DNA from: Sarcocystis neurona
Taxonomy: Eukaryota; Apicomplexa; Conoidasida; Eucoccidiorida; Sarcocystidae
DNA: 64,000 nt
Direction of reading: 5' to 3'
Assembly: GCA_000727475.1 (NCBI GenBank)
Contig: KL647294.1
Span: 1,052,369 to 1,116,368 of the forward strand
Shown: positions 11,533-21,577 of the stretch, in pieces
Position numbering within the stretch: position 1 is the first letter of the stretch
Layout of the letters: each line of letters begins with the position of its first letter
Translations under genes and position numbers: made by a program
The notes under the pieces: model-generated
The model's input: the letters and a program-made list of their open reading frames with translations, nothing else
Told to the model about the DNA's origin: nothing
Databases searched by the model: none

Positions 11533-14500
11533 AACTACTACAATTGCTAGTACTACTGCTACTGGTACTACTGCTACTACTGCTACTACTGCTACTACTA
11601 TTGAGACTCCTGCCGATGTCCCCAGTGCTGCGGCTGCCTTTCTCCCTAGTACGCTTACCGTAACAAGTACAACATCATTACGAGTTCACGGGCATGCTGG
11701 CACAACTACACCTGTAATGCCTGTCACAGCTGGATGTGACAGATCCAAGCGTCCTCTTCGTGTCCTTTTTCTTCTCTTTCTGAAAAGTTCTATCTTCACA
11801 CGGATACGCACCTCGCAGATACCATTCCACGGAGATACACGTAAACATATCCGCGGCTTGTTTGGCGCGAAGACAGTTGATCTACACAGGCTTATCTTCT
11901 CATGATCGTTAACGCAGGATTCTTTCGCTCTGCGTGCCCCTGCACTTTAGTCCTGTATACATATACCTGCCCGTATCCGCACGCTCACTATCAATACATC
12001 AACCGCGAGCCAACTTTAAACGTACTGGTGACTTGCACAGAAGTGACAGGTACAACCACTATCCTTGGACCGCTCCACGTCGTACAGCGCTCAGGATGAA
12101 AGTCTGAAGTTCACTCACCTCCATTGAAGAAGACATATGTTTCCCTTACATGCCGACTGGCGTTCACATTCACTTCCTCATGCCCGCACGAATATGCTTG
12201 TAAACTGTACTTCTCCAGAGGTTTAGGAGATACCCGTATTTCACGCACACCCTGTGCGTGTCTGTACACGCACAGACAGTGCCGTGTCATCTCGCGGTGT
12301 CAATCCATCCACCTCAAAGGCACATCCCCTCTGCAGGCCCACACCCTTTTTCCTTGTTTGACTGCCGATGAGCGTTTCAACAGTCGATAATAGGTGGATT
12401 TGGAAGAACAGACTGGCTAAGTGTCAGTAAGCACGCGAAAAGGAGTCTTGTTCTTCGGCAGAATCACTGAACACCCTGAGTTGGAGAAGATGATATAAAA
12501 TTTTTGGTGCCAGGCAGAGTGTGCCCCTGCTGACAGCGCCGTCCCTTCTCCGCACGTCTGTAGCGAAGTACGTTTAACAAAACTTAGTGTCCTTTACATT
12601 TGTCCACAAATGTACAAAGCCTGTATGTGTGTCAGTGTGACGGCAAGGTTGGAGTGCCTGTGTTTGGCCCGAGCCAGAAGAATAGACGATGCCGCGAAAT
12701 ACTCCTCCACACACTTCCACCTACACGATACTTCGCGCTTCGAAGACTTCGCCAATATTCCTCCGCTTCTTCGACTGGTTCTCATCCTCTGCTTCTGCAT
12801 TCTGTCCTTGTTTGGAATAGCCGTATGCCTCTTGCTCGGTCGCCTCACTCTTTTTCGGCTACGGCAATGCTGCTGATACTGTTACTTCGGCTGCTGCTGC
12901 TGCTGCACTTAGCGCTGGTGCTGCGATTGCTCTCACTGGGAGTACTATTTGAGCTGGTGCGGCCGCCGCGGCTGTTACAAGCTGGTGTTGCCCCTTCTGG
13001 TGCTATAAGTGGTGCTGTTGTTTCTGCTGCGCCTGCTACGCCTGCTGTTGCTGGTGCGCGTGGTGGTGCTACTCGTCCTCCTGCTTCTGCTGCTCGTGCT
13101 GTTCTTGCTTGTGTTCTGCTGCTGCTAATGTTACTGGCGGAAACGGTGTTCTGCTGTCTCGCTGTTGGTGAGGTTAAGCTTTTAATTCGGCTAGCACTGT
13201 TACCACACGCAAGGCCGCCAAAAGTCTGATGGATGATGTTATTTTTTAGAGGGTCGCATGCAAAAAGCTGCAAGTCTGGCTGCCTAGATGTTCACCTTTC
13301 CGAAGCTGGAAATGGCAACGCTTTGAACAAATTTGCTGCTGCAACCGCTGAGTGCTTCGAAGCAGCCGTGGAAGTGGACTGCCGCAACACCCGTATTGGC
13401 AGCAATAGCAGCAGCAACAGCAAGCAAAGTAGCAGTAAGAACGGCAGCAGCAACAAGGGGAGCAATCGGAGCACCAACAGCGCAGCTCGAAAGATCAGCA
13501 CGAGCAGCAAGAGCAGCAGTAATAGCACCAAGAGAAGCACCTCCCCTGGCTCACAGACCCATACTGCTGGTCCATCGCCTGTCAGCAGCAAACCGCCCTC
13601 TGCCTGCGGCGTCAAATCTTACGCTGCTACGGCTGCTACAGCTTCTTCGAATGTTTCACAAGCAAAGACGGCAGCAAAAACAGCAGGACGAACAGCAGCA
13701 ACAAGCACAACCTCTACCAAAGCACCGCGGACAGCTGCAGCAACAGCAGCAGGACAGCAGCTGACGAGTCATTCCTGCGTGCTGCCCGGTGGTGGGACAG
13801 ACAAAGCTCGACACGGGCAGCAGCGGCTAGAGAGGCAGCTGCAGCACCCAGAGAAGCAGGAGGAGAAGCAACAAGTGCGCCAGAGGCAGCATCAGCAACA
13901 GCAGAGAAGCTGTTCGCAAAAAGAGCAGGAACACCCTTCCTTCAACATCAAATTTTCTCAAAGCGAGAGGCACTTTCCCCCTTTAGGAAGAGGCTGGGAA
14001 CCGCAGCAGCAGCAAAAGCTGTTGTGCGTATCTCAAGAAGCACCAGCCGCGCTGCACCCTGTTGCTGGCGCAGCAGCTGCTAGCAGCAACACCGACAGCA
14101 GCAGCAGAGGAAGGTCGCGGGGCAGTGCAGCTTCGCAACGTAAGCCAGAGGCAGCAGCAGCAGGAGCAGCAGCAACAAAAAGCACGGTAAGCTTTGACAA
14201 GGAAGCAGCAGAAAGAGGGGCCGCATCACCGGAGAGCGACGTCGAGAAAGTCGGCGGCGAGGAGGCTACTGCCACACAAGCGGAACCTTCCTCAGTTAGG
14301 AAGTGCGAAGGCAAAGCAAAACTTGTTGCAGCTGCTTCCCGAACACCTACAAAGATGCCAGTTGTTTCTGCTGTCGCAGCCGTTCCTGCTGCAGCCGCCG
14401 CTGCTGCGTCAGCCTTTCCTCGTTCAGCAGCAGCAGCGGCAATACCGCCTAAAGCAGCCAGCAGAGCGTGGGGGGCCTCAGCAACAACAGTGGCGGCAGG

Positions 14501-15182
14501 GAAGGAAGCTCGCGCAGCAGCAGCAGCCTCCACTGAAGCAAAAGGCGAGAATTCGCCAACGGGAAGGACAGCGTTAGAGTCGGGGGTTGAAGGCGCAAAT
14601 TCTTGTGCCTTGCCCGCCGGAGCAGCAGACCCACTGGCAGATGAAACAGGTGAGGGAGAGGCGGAGGCGGCAGCTGAGTCGGAGGAGATTCCTTTAGAGG
14701 AAAGGGAGTGGATAACGCTGCCTGCGTTGAAACTACTGCTCAGAGAGCGTTTAACGGAAGTAGCAGGCAAAGGCCGAAGTGCTGTTGCAGCGGTCGCCTC
14801 TCGGCCGTGGAGCGGGGGTGATGCTGCACTTCGATTAGGGCCGTCGGGACAGCCGACTTTGCTGTTGACAGCAGAGCCCCAGCAGCAGCAGAGCGACGAC
14901 GTTGGAGCCTTTTGCAGCGATGTGGTTGCTCCCTCCTCGGGCGGTTTTCCTTCGTCTTCTCCCTCATTTGCTTCTTCAGACACTGCAGCAGGAGCAGCCC
15001 CAGCAGGCGAAGGCCGGGAGGGAGAAAAGGAAGCAGCAGCAGCGGATCCGATCAACGCTGCCTTGGTGCTGCAGGAGCTACTGCGGACTCGACGAGTGGC
15101 GACAGAAGAGCTCGACGCAAGAAGTACAGACCTTCCATCGTTAGGCGCTCTGCTACACGAGGAAGGATTCTGCAAGCCTTGC
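10363..15182 (+). CDS. CCCH-type zinc-finger protein, 5' part (2 exons, 3' end missing)
   Basis: Model: exon 1 10363-11015, intron 11016-13249, exon 2 13250-15182, continuing past 15182. Exon 1 ends in phase 2 (AG|gtgagg) and exon 2 begins in phase 2 after ttattttttag, so the split codon AGA is restored and the frame stays open. The protein is Ala/Ser/Gln-rich for over 750 residues, then has an acidic, leucine-containing stretch (EEIPLEEREWITLPALKLLL) and ends this exon at S-L-G-A-L-L-H-E-E-G-F-C-K-P-C. That matches the first half of the CCCH finger (S-x-G-x3-H-x2-G-x-C-x-P-C) repeated in many apicomplexan and dinoflagellate proteins, which I associate with RNA binding. The codon for the last Cys is followed directly by gtaagg, so the remaining C, C and H ligands should come from a downstream exon. 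I did not find it before the gap at 17821. Function beyond probable nucleic-acid binding is unknown. Confidence 0.6.
11125..11613. repeat. imperfect (TAC)n/(TGC)n trinucleotide tract
   Basis: Almost 500 bases of TAC units interspersed with TGC, TTC, GAC and CAC variants, for example tactactactactactactac near 11500. It reads poly-Leu in one plus-strand frame (11112-11663) and poly-Val on the minus strand (11110-11358). Both are artefacts of the stop-free triplets. It lies inside the predicted intron. Mutated triplets grouped in blocks suggest expansion followed by segment duplication. Confidence 0.9.
12885..13160. repeat. CTG-rich imperfect trinucleotide tract
   Basis: Plus strand is rich in ctgctg, gctgct and ttgctg units. 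It lies just upstream of the exon 2 acceptor of the zinc-finger gene. The same motif in the neighbouring exon runs in the opposite orientation (CAG). Confidence 0.75.
13250..15182 (+). CDS. zinc-finger gene, exon 2
   Basis: 1,933 bases. It starts after ttattttttag; the in-frame tandem ATG at 13233-13238 straddles the tract and is more likely intronic. It opens with a mixed, Cys-containing region (SHAKSCKSGCLDVHLSEAGN), then long Ser/Asn/Thr-, Gln- and Ala-rich runs, an acidic stretch near 14640-14710, and LVLQELLRTRRVATEELD before the half zinc finger at 15138-15182. The donor gtaagg at 15183 is near consensus and phase 0. Reading on past it gives no finger-like spacing before the TGA at 15414-15416. 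A 464-codon antisense frame over 14033-15427 is a shadow. Confidence 0.6.
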
Positions 15183-16067
15183 GTAAGGAGAAACAGCACC
15201 CTTGCATACGGTTGCATCCGTCTCTGTGATAAAAAAAGAGTTCCCTCTGTTCTCGCGGCTACAGGAGGAAGACAGCAGTGCTTTCGAAGCGCATCACCGG
15301 CAGCAGAAGAACTGGTGGTTCGACAGTCCTGTGGTAGAGAACGAGACCACCACAAGAAAGTTCTTCGCCCTCTCCTATTGCATAGCAGGAGCTTTCCTGT
15401 GTGTCCGTCGATTTGAATCTGCGTCACACATATGAAAATATATGTGTGTGCCGATATCTAGGTACGAGCGTCTACCTCGATGAATAGCTAGATAGAAACC
15501 GCTATGGGTTGAAGCTCCCGCACTTCTACGTCGGCCTCTGCGGCGCCTACAAGTTTATGTAACTGGCAATCCACGTACATAAATGATGTCTGGGGACTTC
15601 CACATGAATACGCATCTACAAATGGTAAAGAAATATTTATTTTCACGAAGGTGCCTCTCTCAACACGTGTGTACATGCCTACGTATGTCTGCACACATTT
15701 GTGTGTACGTACACTGGAAACTGCACACACGTGGGTAAAAACTGCTTCAGTTTCAGCGTCGGTCTATTTGTCTAGATGTTCAAGTCCAGAAAATAGAGGG
15801 ACAGCTAGCTGCGCTGCTCTTTCTCCTTCGTCGTGGCACCTTGACCATTTAGTAGGTGGCAACAGCAGCAGCTGCTGCAGCCTATACAGCGTCCTCACTA
15901 CTGTCCATGTCTCGCGCTCTCCCTGCACAGATATATATATATATATAATCTACGCCCAGGTGTCCACACACTCGCACATATACGCGTGTAGAAGAAGACA
16001 ATTTCTTTGTGTCGCCTTGAGTCGACATATGTGTCAGCGTCCGTCTCTCTCTGTATGTGTAGAGAAA
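15183..16067. other. probable intron or spacer downstream of exon 2
   Basis: Non-repetitive to about 15900, then a (TA)n run near 15932-15948. Short open frames only. I searched for TGC/TGT followed by CAC/CAT that could complete the zinc finger and found none here. Confidence 0.4.
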
Positions 16068-16289
16068 ATGTTTACCAAGACGACTTTGCAGTTGTCGCAG
16101 AAGAACCAAATAGCAAATGAGGACAGAAAGAAGTGCCAGGCTGACCCACGCGCTGCCGCCTCTGCAGAGTTTCAGGAGAAAAGAAAGGGGGCCATTTCTG
16201 CTCGCACGAAAAGAAGCAGCACTCACGTGCCCTGCAAATGGGCCGCAGCAGTCGACTCTCTGGGAACCCAGAGAAGCAGTCTTCCTTAG
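16068..16289 (+). CDS. possible coding exon, hypothetical (73 aa)
   Basis: Frame from ATG 16068 to TAG 16287-16289. The peptide is hydrophilic and Lys/Arg/Ala-rich (NQIANEDRKKCQADPRAAAS), not a microsatellite translation. A tttgcag just inside it (16085-16091) could be an acceptor, making it a later exon of the zinc-finger gene. It contains no finger ligands. Support is weak. Confidence 0.2.
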   Translation: MFTKTTLQLSQKNQIANEDRKKCQADPRAAASAEFQEKRKGAISARTKRSSTHVPCKWAAAVDSLGTQRSSLP

Positions 16290-17784
16290 ATATTCGAAGA
16301 CATACATACACAGGAATACATACAACTATGTGTGTGTGTGTGTGTACACACGCGTACGCGCATACTTGTATATATGTATATGTGGAGATGCAGATATGCG
16401 TACGTATAGGTGTGTGAAGAGGACGGAGGCATAGACGTATGTCTGTGTGTCTCTAAGGGCATGTATAGCTGTGTGCGAAGCAACGCGCCTATACGCATGT
16501 GTATGTACTTATCTCTTACGAATTTATGCGCATTTCCACTTCCACCGGGATAGCGGGAACTTTGATCAGCGCTGGATCCGTTTGTTTTATCGGCTCATAT
16601 GTATACCTGCACCCGTATAGAGACACGCCTGCATACGAGTAGCTCTGGGTGGTGGGTGAGGGTGAGCTACATATAAGGCCATACGCTCGTTTGATGGGGA
16701 GCCTGCTTGCAAGTTCTCTCATGCACGGCTACTAACGGCTAGTTCAAGACTCCTCGCAAAAGTCCTGCGCGCCTTTAATAAAGAAGCAGTAGCTGCAGCA
16801 CAACGTTGGAAACACTTGTCAGGTCAGTATATATATCGGCTATGCAGGAGCACCTGCATGCAGACACACTCGTGGACCAGCTGTGAGAGCCAAGCCCCCT
16901 CCCGCTCTAAAAGAACCGCACGCTGCTGCTCTCTGCTGCTGCGGGCCGAAGAAGTAGCAGTAGCATCTACTGCTGGAAGTGAGAGGGGGCACGCCAAGCG
17001 GCTGTCATGTTTGCGTGAGCTGCGTTCAAAAAGAAAAAGAGGCATACTGCAAAGAAGCGGCTTCCTTGGAGCGTTTGAAGAAGACACATGCACGCGTGGG
17101 CAGCAGAAGCTGCTGCGCAGCAGCCACACAACACATGCAGACCAAATCAGAAGCAGTTCACGTTCCTCCACATGTGTGGCACATAGAGACACATGTACGT
17201 ATATGCCTCCAGAAATCCATAAATGTATGTAGATATATACATATTTATTATATAGATACACATATATACACTAAGTTTCTCTGTATATAGGCGTGTAGTC
17301 GCAAGCGTGTCTTTTCTTTCTCTGTTTGTCGGACGGTATGCATATATATATATACATATATAGTTGTATATGTCTTGCGTCTCCCTCATAGGAACACTTA
17401 TAGGCGTCACTGCTGGCCTACGTGTATACGTATACTCGTATATGTAAATATATATTTGCGTAGGTGATGCGGCTGCATTTGTAGCATCTTTTACGGAGAG
17501 AGAGAGGCGTGTCGGACTGCTGCTGCAACTGCCGCTTTGCTGCGTAAGCGCACCAGCAGCACTCGAGCAACGGCCAAAGCTGCAAAGCAATCACCAAGCA
17601 GTGCGGCAGCAAGAAATACAGCAATATAGCACAGGCTAGGGAAGCACTTGTGTATACTTGTATGTACATATATGAATACGCTGTCTGTCTGCACCTATGC
17701 AGACGTTGTTTCTGTCTAATCTGGCGGGTTAAAACATACCCCTCTTTCTCCCTATCTATCTCCCTCTCTCTCTACACGTATTCG

Positions 17785-17787
<3 letters not shown>
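16290..17787. other. spacer rich in CA/TA microsatellites
   Basis: Contains gtgtgtgtgtgtgtac near 16328-16346, several short TA runs (17224-17260, 17342-17365, 17430-17455), and a mixed patch at 16850-17170 with overlapping short open frames on both strands. No family motif. An isolated CHVC in one frame (about 17003-17014) is discussed under rejected items. Confidence 0.4.

Positions 17788-17820
<33 letters not shown>
17788..17820. repeat. (TA)n microsatellite abutting an assembly gap
   Basis: About 15 uninterrupted TA units run directly into the first N. The true length is unknown because the assembly breaks here. Confidence 0.85.
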
Positions 17821-18174
17821 NNNNNNNNNNNNNNNNNNNNNNNNNNNNNNNNNNNNNNNNNNNNNNNNNNNNNNNNNNNNNNNNNNNNNNNNNNNNNNNN
17901 NNNNNNNNNNNNNNNNNNNNNNNNNNNNNNNNNNNNNNNNNNNNNNNNNNNNNNNNNNNNNNNNNNNNNNNNNNNNNNNNNNNNNNNNNNNNNNNNNNNN
18001 NNNNNNNNNNNNNNNNNNNNNNNNNNNNNNNNNNNNNNNNNNNNNNNNNNNNNNNNNNNNNNNNNNNNNNNNNNNNNNNNNNNNNNNNNNNNNNNNNNNN
18101 NNNNNNNNNNNNNNNNNNNNNNNNNNNNNNNNNNNNNNNNNNNNNNNNNNNNNNNNNNNNNNNNNNNNNNNNNN
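17821..18174. other. assembly gap (354 N)
   Basis: Undetermined bases. Open frames crossing it are meaningless. It may hide sequence of the upstream zinc-finger gene, whose 3' end is missing. Confidence 1.
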
Positions 18175-18631
18175 ATACACGTACGTTTATATGCATACAC
18201 ATATGTGTGCACAAGCATTCATATATAGAAGGACAACAGTGCAACTTCTCTGTGTATTAGTCAAGATGTATGTGCTTCTTTTAATGTGCTCCCGGAGGCC
18301 TTCTGCAGCTCTTATCCCCGCTGCTTCTCTCTAAACAACTGCACTTCGAAGAGACTCTAAGGCAGATCTACATCAACTTTCGAGCAGATACGCGGCGAGA
18401 CAGGACGGACTGAGTGCTTACTAGCCACAAATACATATAAATTTGCTGCTTATAGATATACACATATATATATGTGAATGTGGACACGTACATTCTCTTC
18501 TTCGTCAACATCTGAGGCACTGCATATAGAAGCGTGGGAAGTAAAAAGTGATCTATTTCCAGCTTTAACGTAAGAAAATTGACCTTGTGCTCCCCATTAT
18601 TGCTGCTGCATTTGCGGCTGCTGTTGTTGCT
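18175..18631. other. spacer, no gene seen
   Basis: Mixed sequence with a short TA-rich patch near 18458-18475. The minus-strand frame 18368-19063 (231 codons) crosses it but is driven by the repeat at 18632-18841. Confidence 0.4.
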
Positions 18632-18841
18632 GTTGGTGCGGCTCCTGTTGGTGCAGCTGCTGTTGGTGCAGCTGCCGCTGGTGTGGCTGCTGTTGGTGCA
18701 GCTGCTGCTGGTGCGGCTGCTGTTGTTGCAGCTGCTCCTGGTGCGGCTGCTATTGCTGCAGCTGCTGCTGATGCGGCTGATGTTGCTGCAGCTGCTGCTC
18801 GTGCGGCTGCTGTTGTCGCAGCTGCCGCTGGTGCTGTTGTT
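18632..18841. repeat. 15-bp minisatellite, 14 copies
   Basis: Exact period of 15 bases for 14 units of the form GYTGSTGCRGCTGCT (for example GTTGGTGCAGCTGCT), with substitutions but no indels. On the plus strand it reads as a pentapeptide repeat (AVGAA, AAGAA and variants); on the minus strand as Ser/Asn/Thr/Cys pentapeptides. Absence of indels over 210 bases is what coding constraint would give, but both strands are open and no start or splice site anchors either reading. Confidence 0.85.
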
Positions 18842-19318
18842 GCTCGGGCTCACGTTTTCCCTAGTGTCGTTGCTGCTGTTGCTGCTGCTCTCAAAAGTGG
18901 TGTTCCGAATGCTGCTTCTGCTACTCCTGGTGGGTGCTGCGGAGATTCCGGCCCCTCCTGCCATTGCTGCGGTCATTCCCGCCGCTGCTGCTGCCGTCCC
19001 CATGAGTCCTGCTGCTGCCATTGCCGCAACATTTCTCCTGCTGCTGACGTTGCGAGGACTCATGCTACTCTACCGCCACGCTGGTTGCTGCTCCCTTGAA
19101 TCTGCTGCGATGGCCAGGTATTTGCTAACAAAGCAAACCGCCGCTGTTTAAATGGGATCGCGTGTCTCTTCTGCCATCACGTACACAAAGAAAAGCGAAG
19201 GCGCTCGCGCAAGCTGCAGCTGCTGCAGCAGCAGCTGCAACAGCAACTACAGCAGCACCTGCAGCCGCAGTATCTGGTGGGCAGCAGCAGTGCCAGATTT
19301 GCCGCAGGGGCGGGGAAT
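18842..19318. other. sequence upstream of the giant gene, CTG then CAG-rich
   Basis: The plus-strand frame used by the giant gene is open back to 19100 (TGA at 19097-19099) and reads Arg/Lys then Gln/Leu (LQLLQQQLQQQLQQH) before the first good ATG at 19319. The coding region could therefore start earlier through an unseen upstream exon. No promoter motif is identifiable. Confidence 0.35.
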
Positions 19319-21577
19319 ATGGGCTTTCGGGGCGGGGGGGGACGGCCTTCTTCGGTTCCGCTGCCGTCGCGGAGCAGCAGCAGCGGCAGCAGCAGCATGA
19401 GTAGTCACCGCACGGCTTCTCTGTTTTCTCTGCCTTACTCTGGCGCGGCTGCGAGGCCTGCTCCAGCCTCTGCTGGTGGCCTGCCTCCTCCTGCTGGGTC
19501 GCTGCTGCCTCCCTGCTGCAACAGGTACTACGTGGAAGACTACCAGCAGCAGCATCACGACCTGTTGCTGCTGCGTAGCCACTGCTGCAGCGGTCGCCGA
19601 AGTCGAGCCTCAGGCGGCCGGCCAGCAGCACTCTTCCCACAGCAGCGGCAACACGACCCTCAGCAGCAGCAGCGAGACTCTCAGAAGCAGCAGCGTGACT
19701 CTCAGCAGCAGCAGCAGCACGACCCTCAGCAGCAGCACGACCACCAGCAACCGCAGCAGCAACGTGAAGCGTCGGGTCTCATGCCTCGTCCTGGGACGCG
19801 TGCTGCTGCCTCTTCTCTTCCCTCGGCAGCAGTGACAGCAGCAGCAACTGCAACAGCGGCAGCAACGGCGGGAGGAGGGTGGCTTTCAAAACAGCAGTAC
19901 TGCTACGCGCCAGAGGCTGGTGCTGCTGCCGCTGCAGGACCCTCGCTGCACCCGTTCGAAGACGTTGCTGACGCTGGACAGACCTGTCGGAACACCAGTA
20001 CAGCAGCGTTCTATCGCAGCAGCAACACGAGGGGGAGTGGGGTGACTTTGCTGCACCAACGGCAGCAGCAGCAGCCTCCTCCTCCGCCTCCTCCGCCTCC
20101 TCCACCTTTTCCCTTCCGTGCTGCAGCAGCAGCAACAGCAGTGAGCAACAGAAGCAACAGCAGCAACGGGTTGTCCGCGGAAGATTGCAACAAAGAAGGA
20201 GAGGAACACGTGCGCCAAGCTGCAGGAGCCACAGGCCTTCGAGAAATTCATCCAGCAGGAAAACAGATGGGAAGTCGCAGCAGAGGCAGCAGCCTAGACA
20301 AAAACTATCCATATCCGGAGCTGCTCAGCAGTAGTAGCAGACTCCGCCCTGCCTCTGCTGCTGCCTGTCCCGCCTCGCGAGATCTGGCAGCTGCAGCAGC
20401 TGCAGCAGCCACCCTGAGAGACAAAGAAGCAGCAACGCAACAGGAGCAGCAGCCTCCACACAAGCATAAATACTTCCTCAGCTCTACTACAACTCTGCCT
20501 GCGCCTCCTGGTTTAGTCCCCCCAACATCAACAGCAGGAGTTAGTGCCGGCAACATATACTGCAGCGCGACTGCAGCGGCAGCCGCAGCAGCGCAAGTCC
20601 ATTCCGCAGCACCAAACGCAACCGCCAACGCAGACACAAACCAAGCTGTAAACCCGGAAGCTCCCGCAGTAGCAGGAGGAAATGCAGGAGGAGGGGAAGG
20701 AGGAGGAGGAACAACCCGCAGCGCAGCAGCCGTCGACCTAGCGGCAGCAGTGCGGGCCGCCGCAGCTCTGCTTTTCAGCAGCAGCTGCACGTGCTGTCGC
20801 AGCAGTATGAGCAGCAGCAGAGCGCCAGCAGAAAGCAGGTGCGGTGCGTGCCCCAAAACGGAAGAGTCGTGGATGCGCCTGGCGACTCTTGCTGCCACGT
20901 TCGACCCTGCTGCAGCAGCACGGCAGCAGTTTTGCAGGCAATTAAAAGAGCAGGCGCAGTTCTGCGCAGAGGCAGCAATAGCAGCTGCAAGTGGCATCTG
21001 CAACACGCAGGACCTTGTGACTCTGATGCATGCGCTTCAGTCAAAAGCAGACACTCCGCAGCAGGCAGCAGCACTCCTGCAGCACGCGCAGCAGCTGCAA
21101 TCCCAACATCAGCAGCCGCCCTTCCTGCTGCAGCAGCACCAGGTGCCGGAGCTGGTGCTGTTCGACCAGACTCCACCTGACAACTGTAGCTCTGCAAGCC
21201 AGTCGCTAGGTACCGTGAGCCAGCAGGAGCTGCAGCAACAGCAAAAGCAGCAGCAGCAGCACCAGAGAATGTTCTGCTGGAGTCCCTGCGAGATAGACAT
21301 GCTGCTTCGCGAAGCCCTCGACTTTCAGCAGCCGCACACGAGGCTTCCGAAGCAGCCGCCGCAGCAGCAGCAGGCAAAGGAGCAGCAACACGAGAAGCAA
21401 CAAGAGGAGAAGCAACAAGAGGAGAAGCAACAAGAGGAGAACCCACCGCCGGAGAGGCAGCAGCAGGAGGAGCAGAACGAACAGAAGAACGAGCAGGAAC
21501 AGCAGCAGCAGCAGCGAAAGCTCGAGCAGCACTGCGATAATCTGCTGCAGCACCCCGTTTCTGCTGACCTCTCCCAG
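19319..21577 (+). CDS. giant gene, exon 1
   Basis: ATG 19319 has A at -3 and G at +4. It encodes 753 residues: Gly/Ser-rich start, Gln-rich DPQQQ/DSQQQ repeats (19650-19760), an 11-residue Pro run (about 20070-20105), Ala-rich stretches, then a mixed 60-residue segment (20850-21070, including CRQLKEQAQFCAEAAIAAAS and LVTLMHALQSKAD) that looks like a folded helical island. A second island, WSPCEIDMLLREALDF, follows at about 21277-21324. Three perfect 15-bp EKQQE units lie at about 21390-21440. It ends with the strong donor CAG|gtaagt. Confidence 0.55.

Larger units (their letters stand above)
11016..13249 (+). other. intron of the zinc-finger gene
   Basis: 2,234 bases between a gtgagg donor and a ttattttttag acceptor of matching phase. 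It contains the (TAC)n tract at about 11125-11613, mixed sequence to 12.6 kb and a CTG-rich block at about 12885-13160. Open frames in it (for example the 209-codon plus-strand frame at 12600-13229) are Leu/Ala/Arg-rich repeat translations with no start or splice support. Confidence 0.45.

Noticed and set aside
11110..11663. Poly-Leu (plus) and poly-Val (minus) proteins
   Set aside because: Translations of the imperfect TAC/TGC tract; no start context, splice sites or non-repeat sequence.
14033..15427. 464-codon minus-strand open frame
   Set aside because: Antisense to exon 2 of the zinc-finger gene. CAG/GCA runs keep all frames open, and the plus strand has the motif and phase-matched splice sites.
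16964..17014. CHVC followed by gtgagc as the missing half of the zinc finger
   Set aside because: The residue four before the His is Pro rather than Cys, there is no upstream Gly-Cys ligand, and the frame is open only from 16964.
17491..17694. 67-codon minus-strand hydrophobic frame resembling a membrane protein
   Set aside because: Starts in microsatellite sequence and overlaps other equally open frames; no supporting signals.
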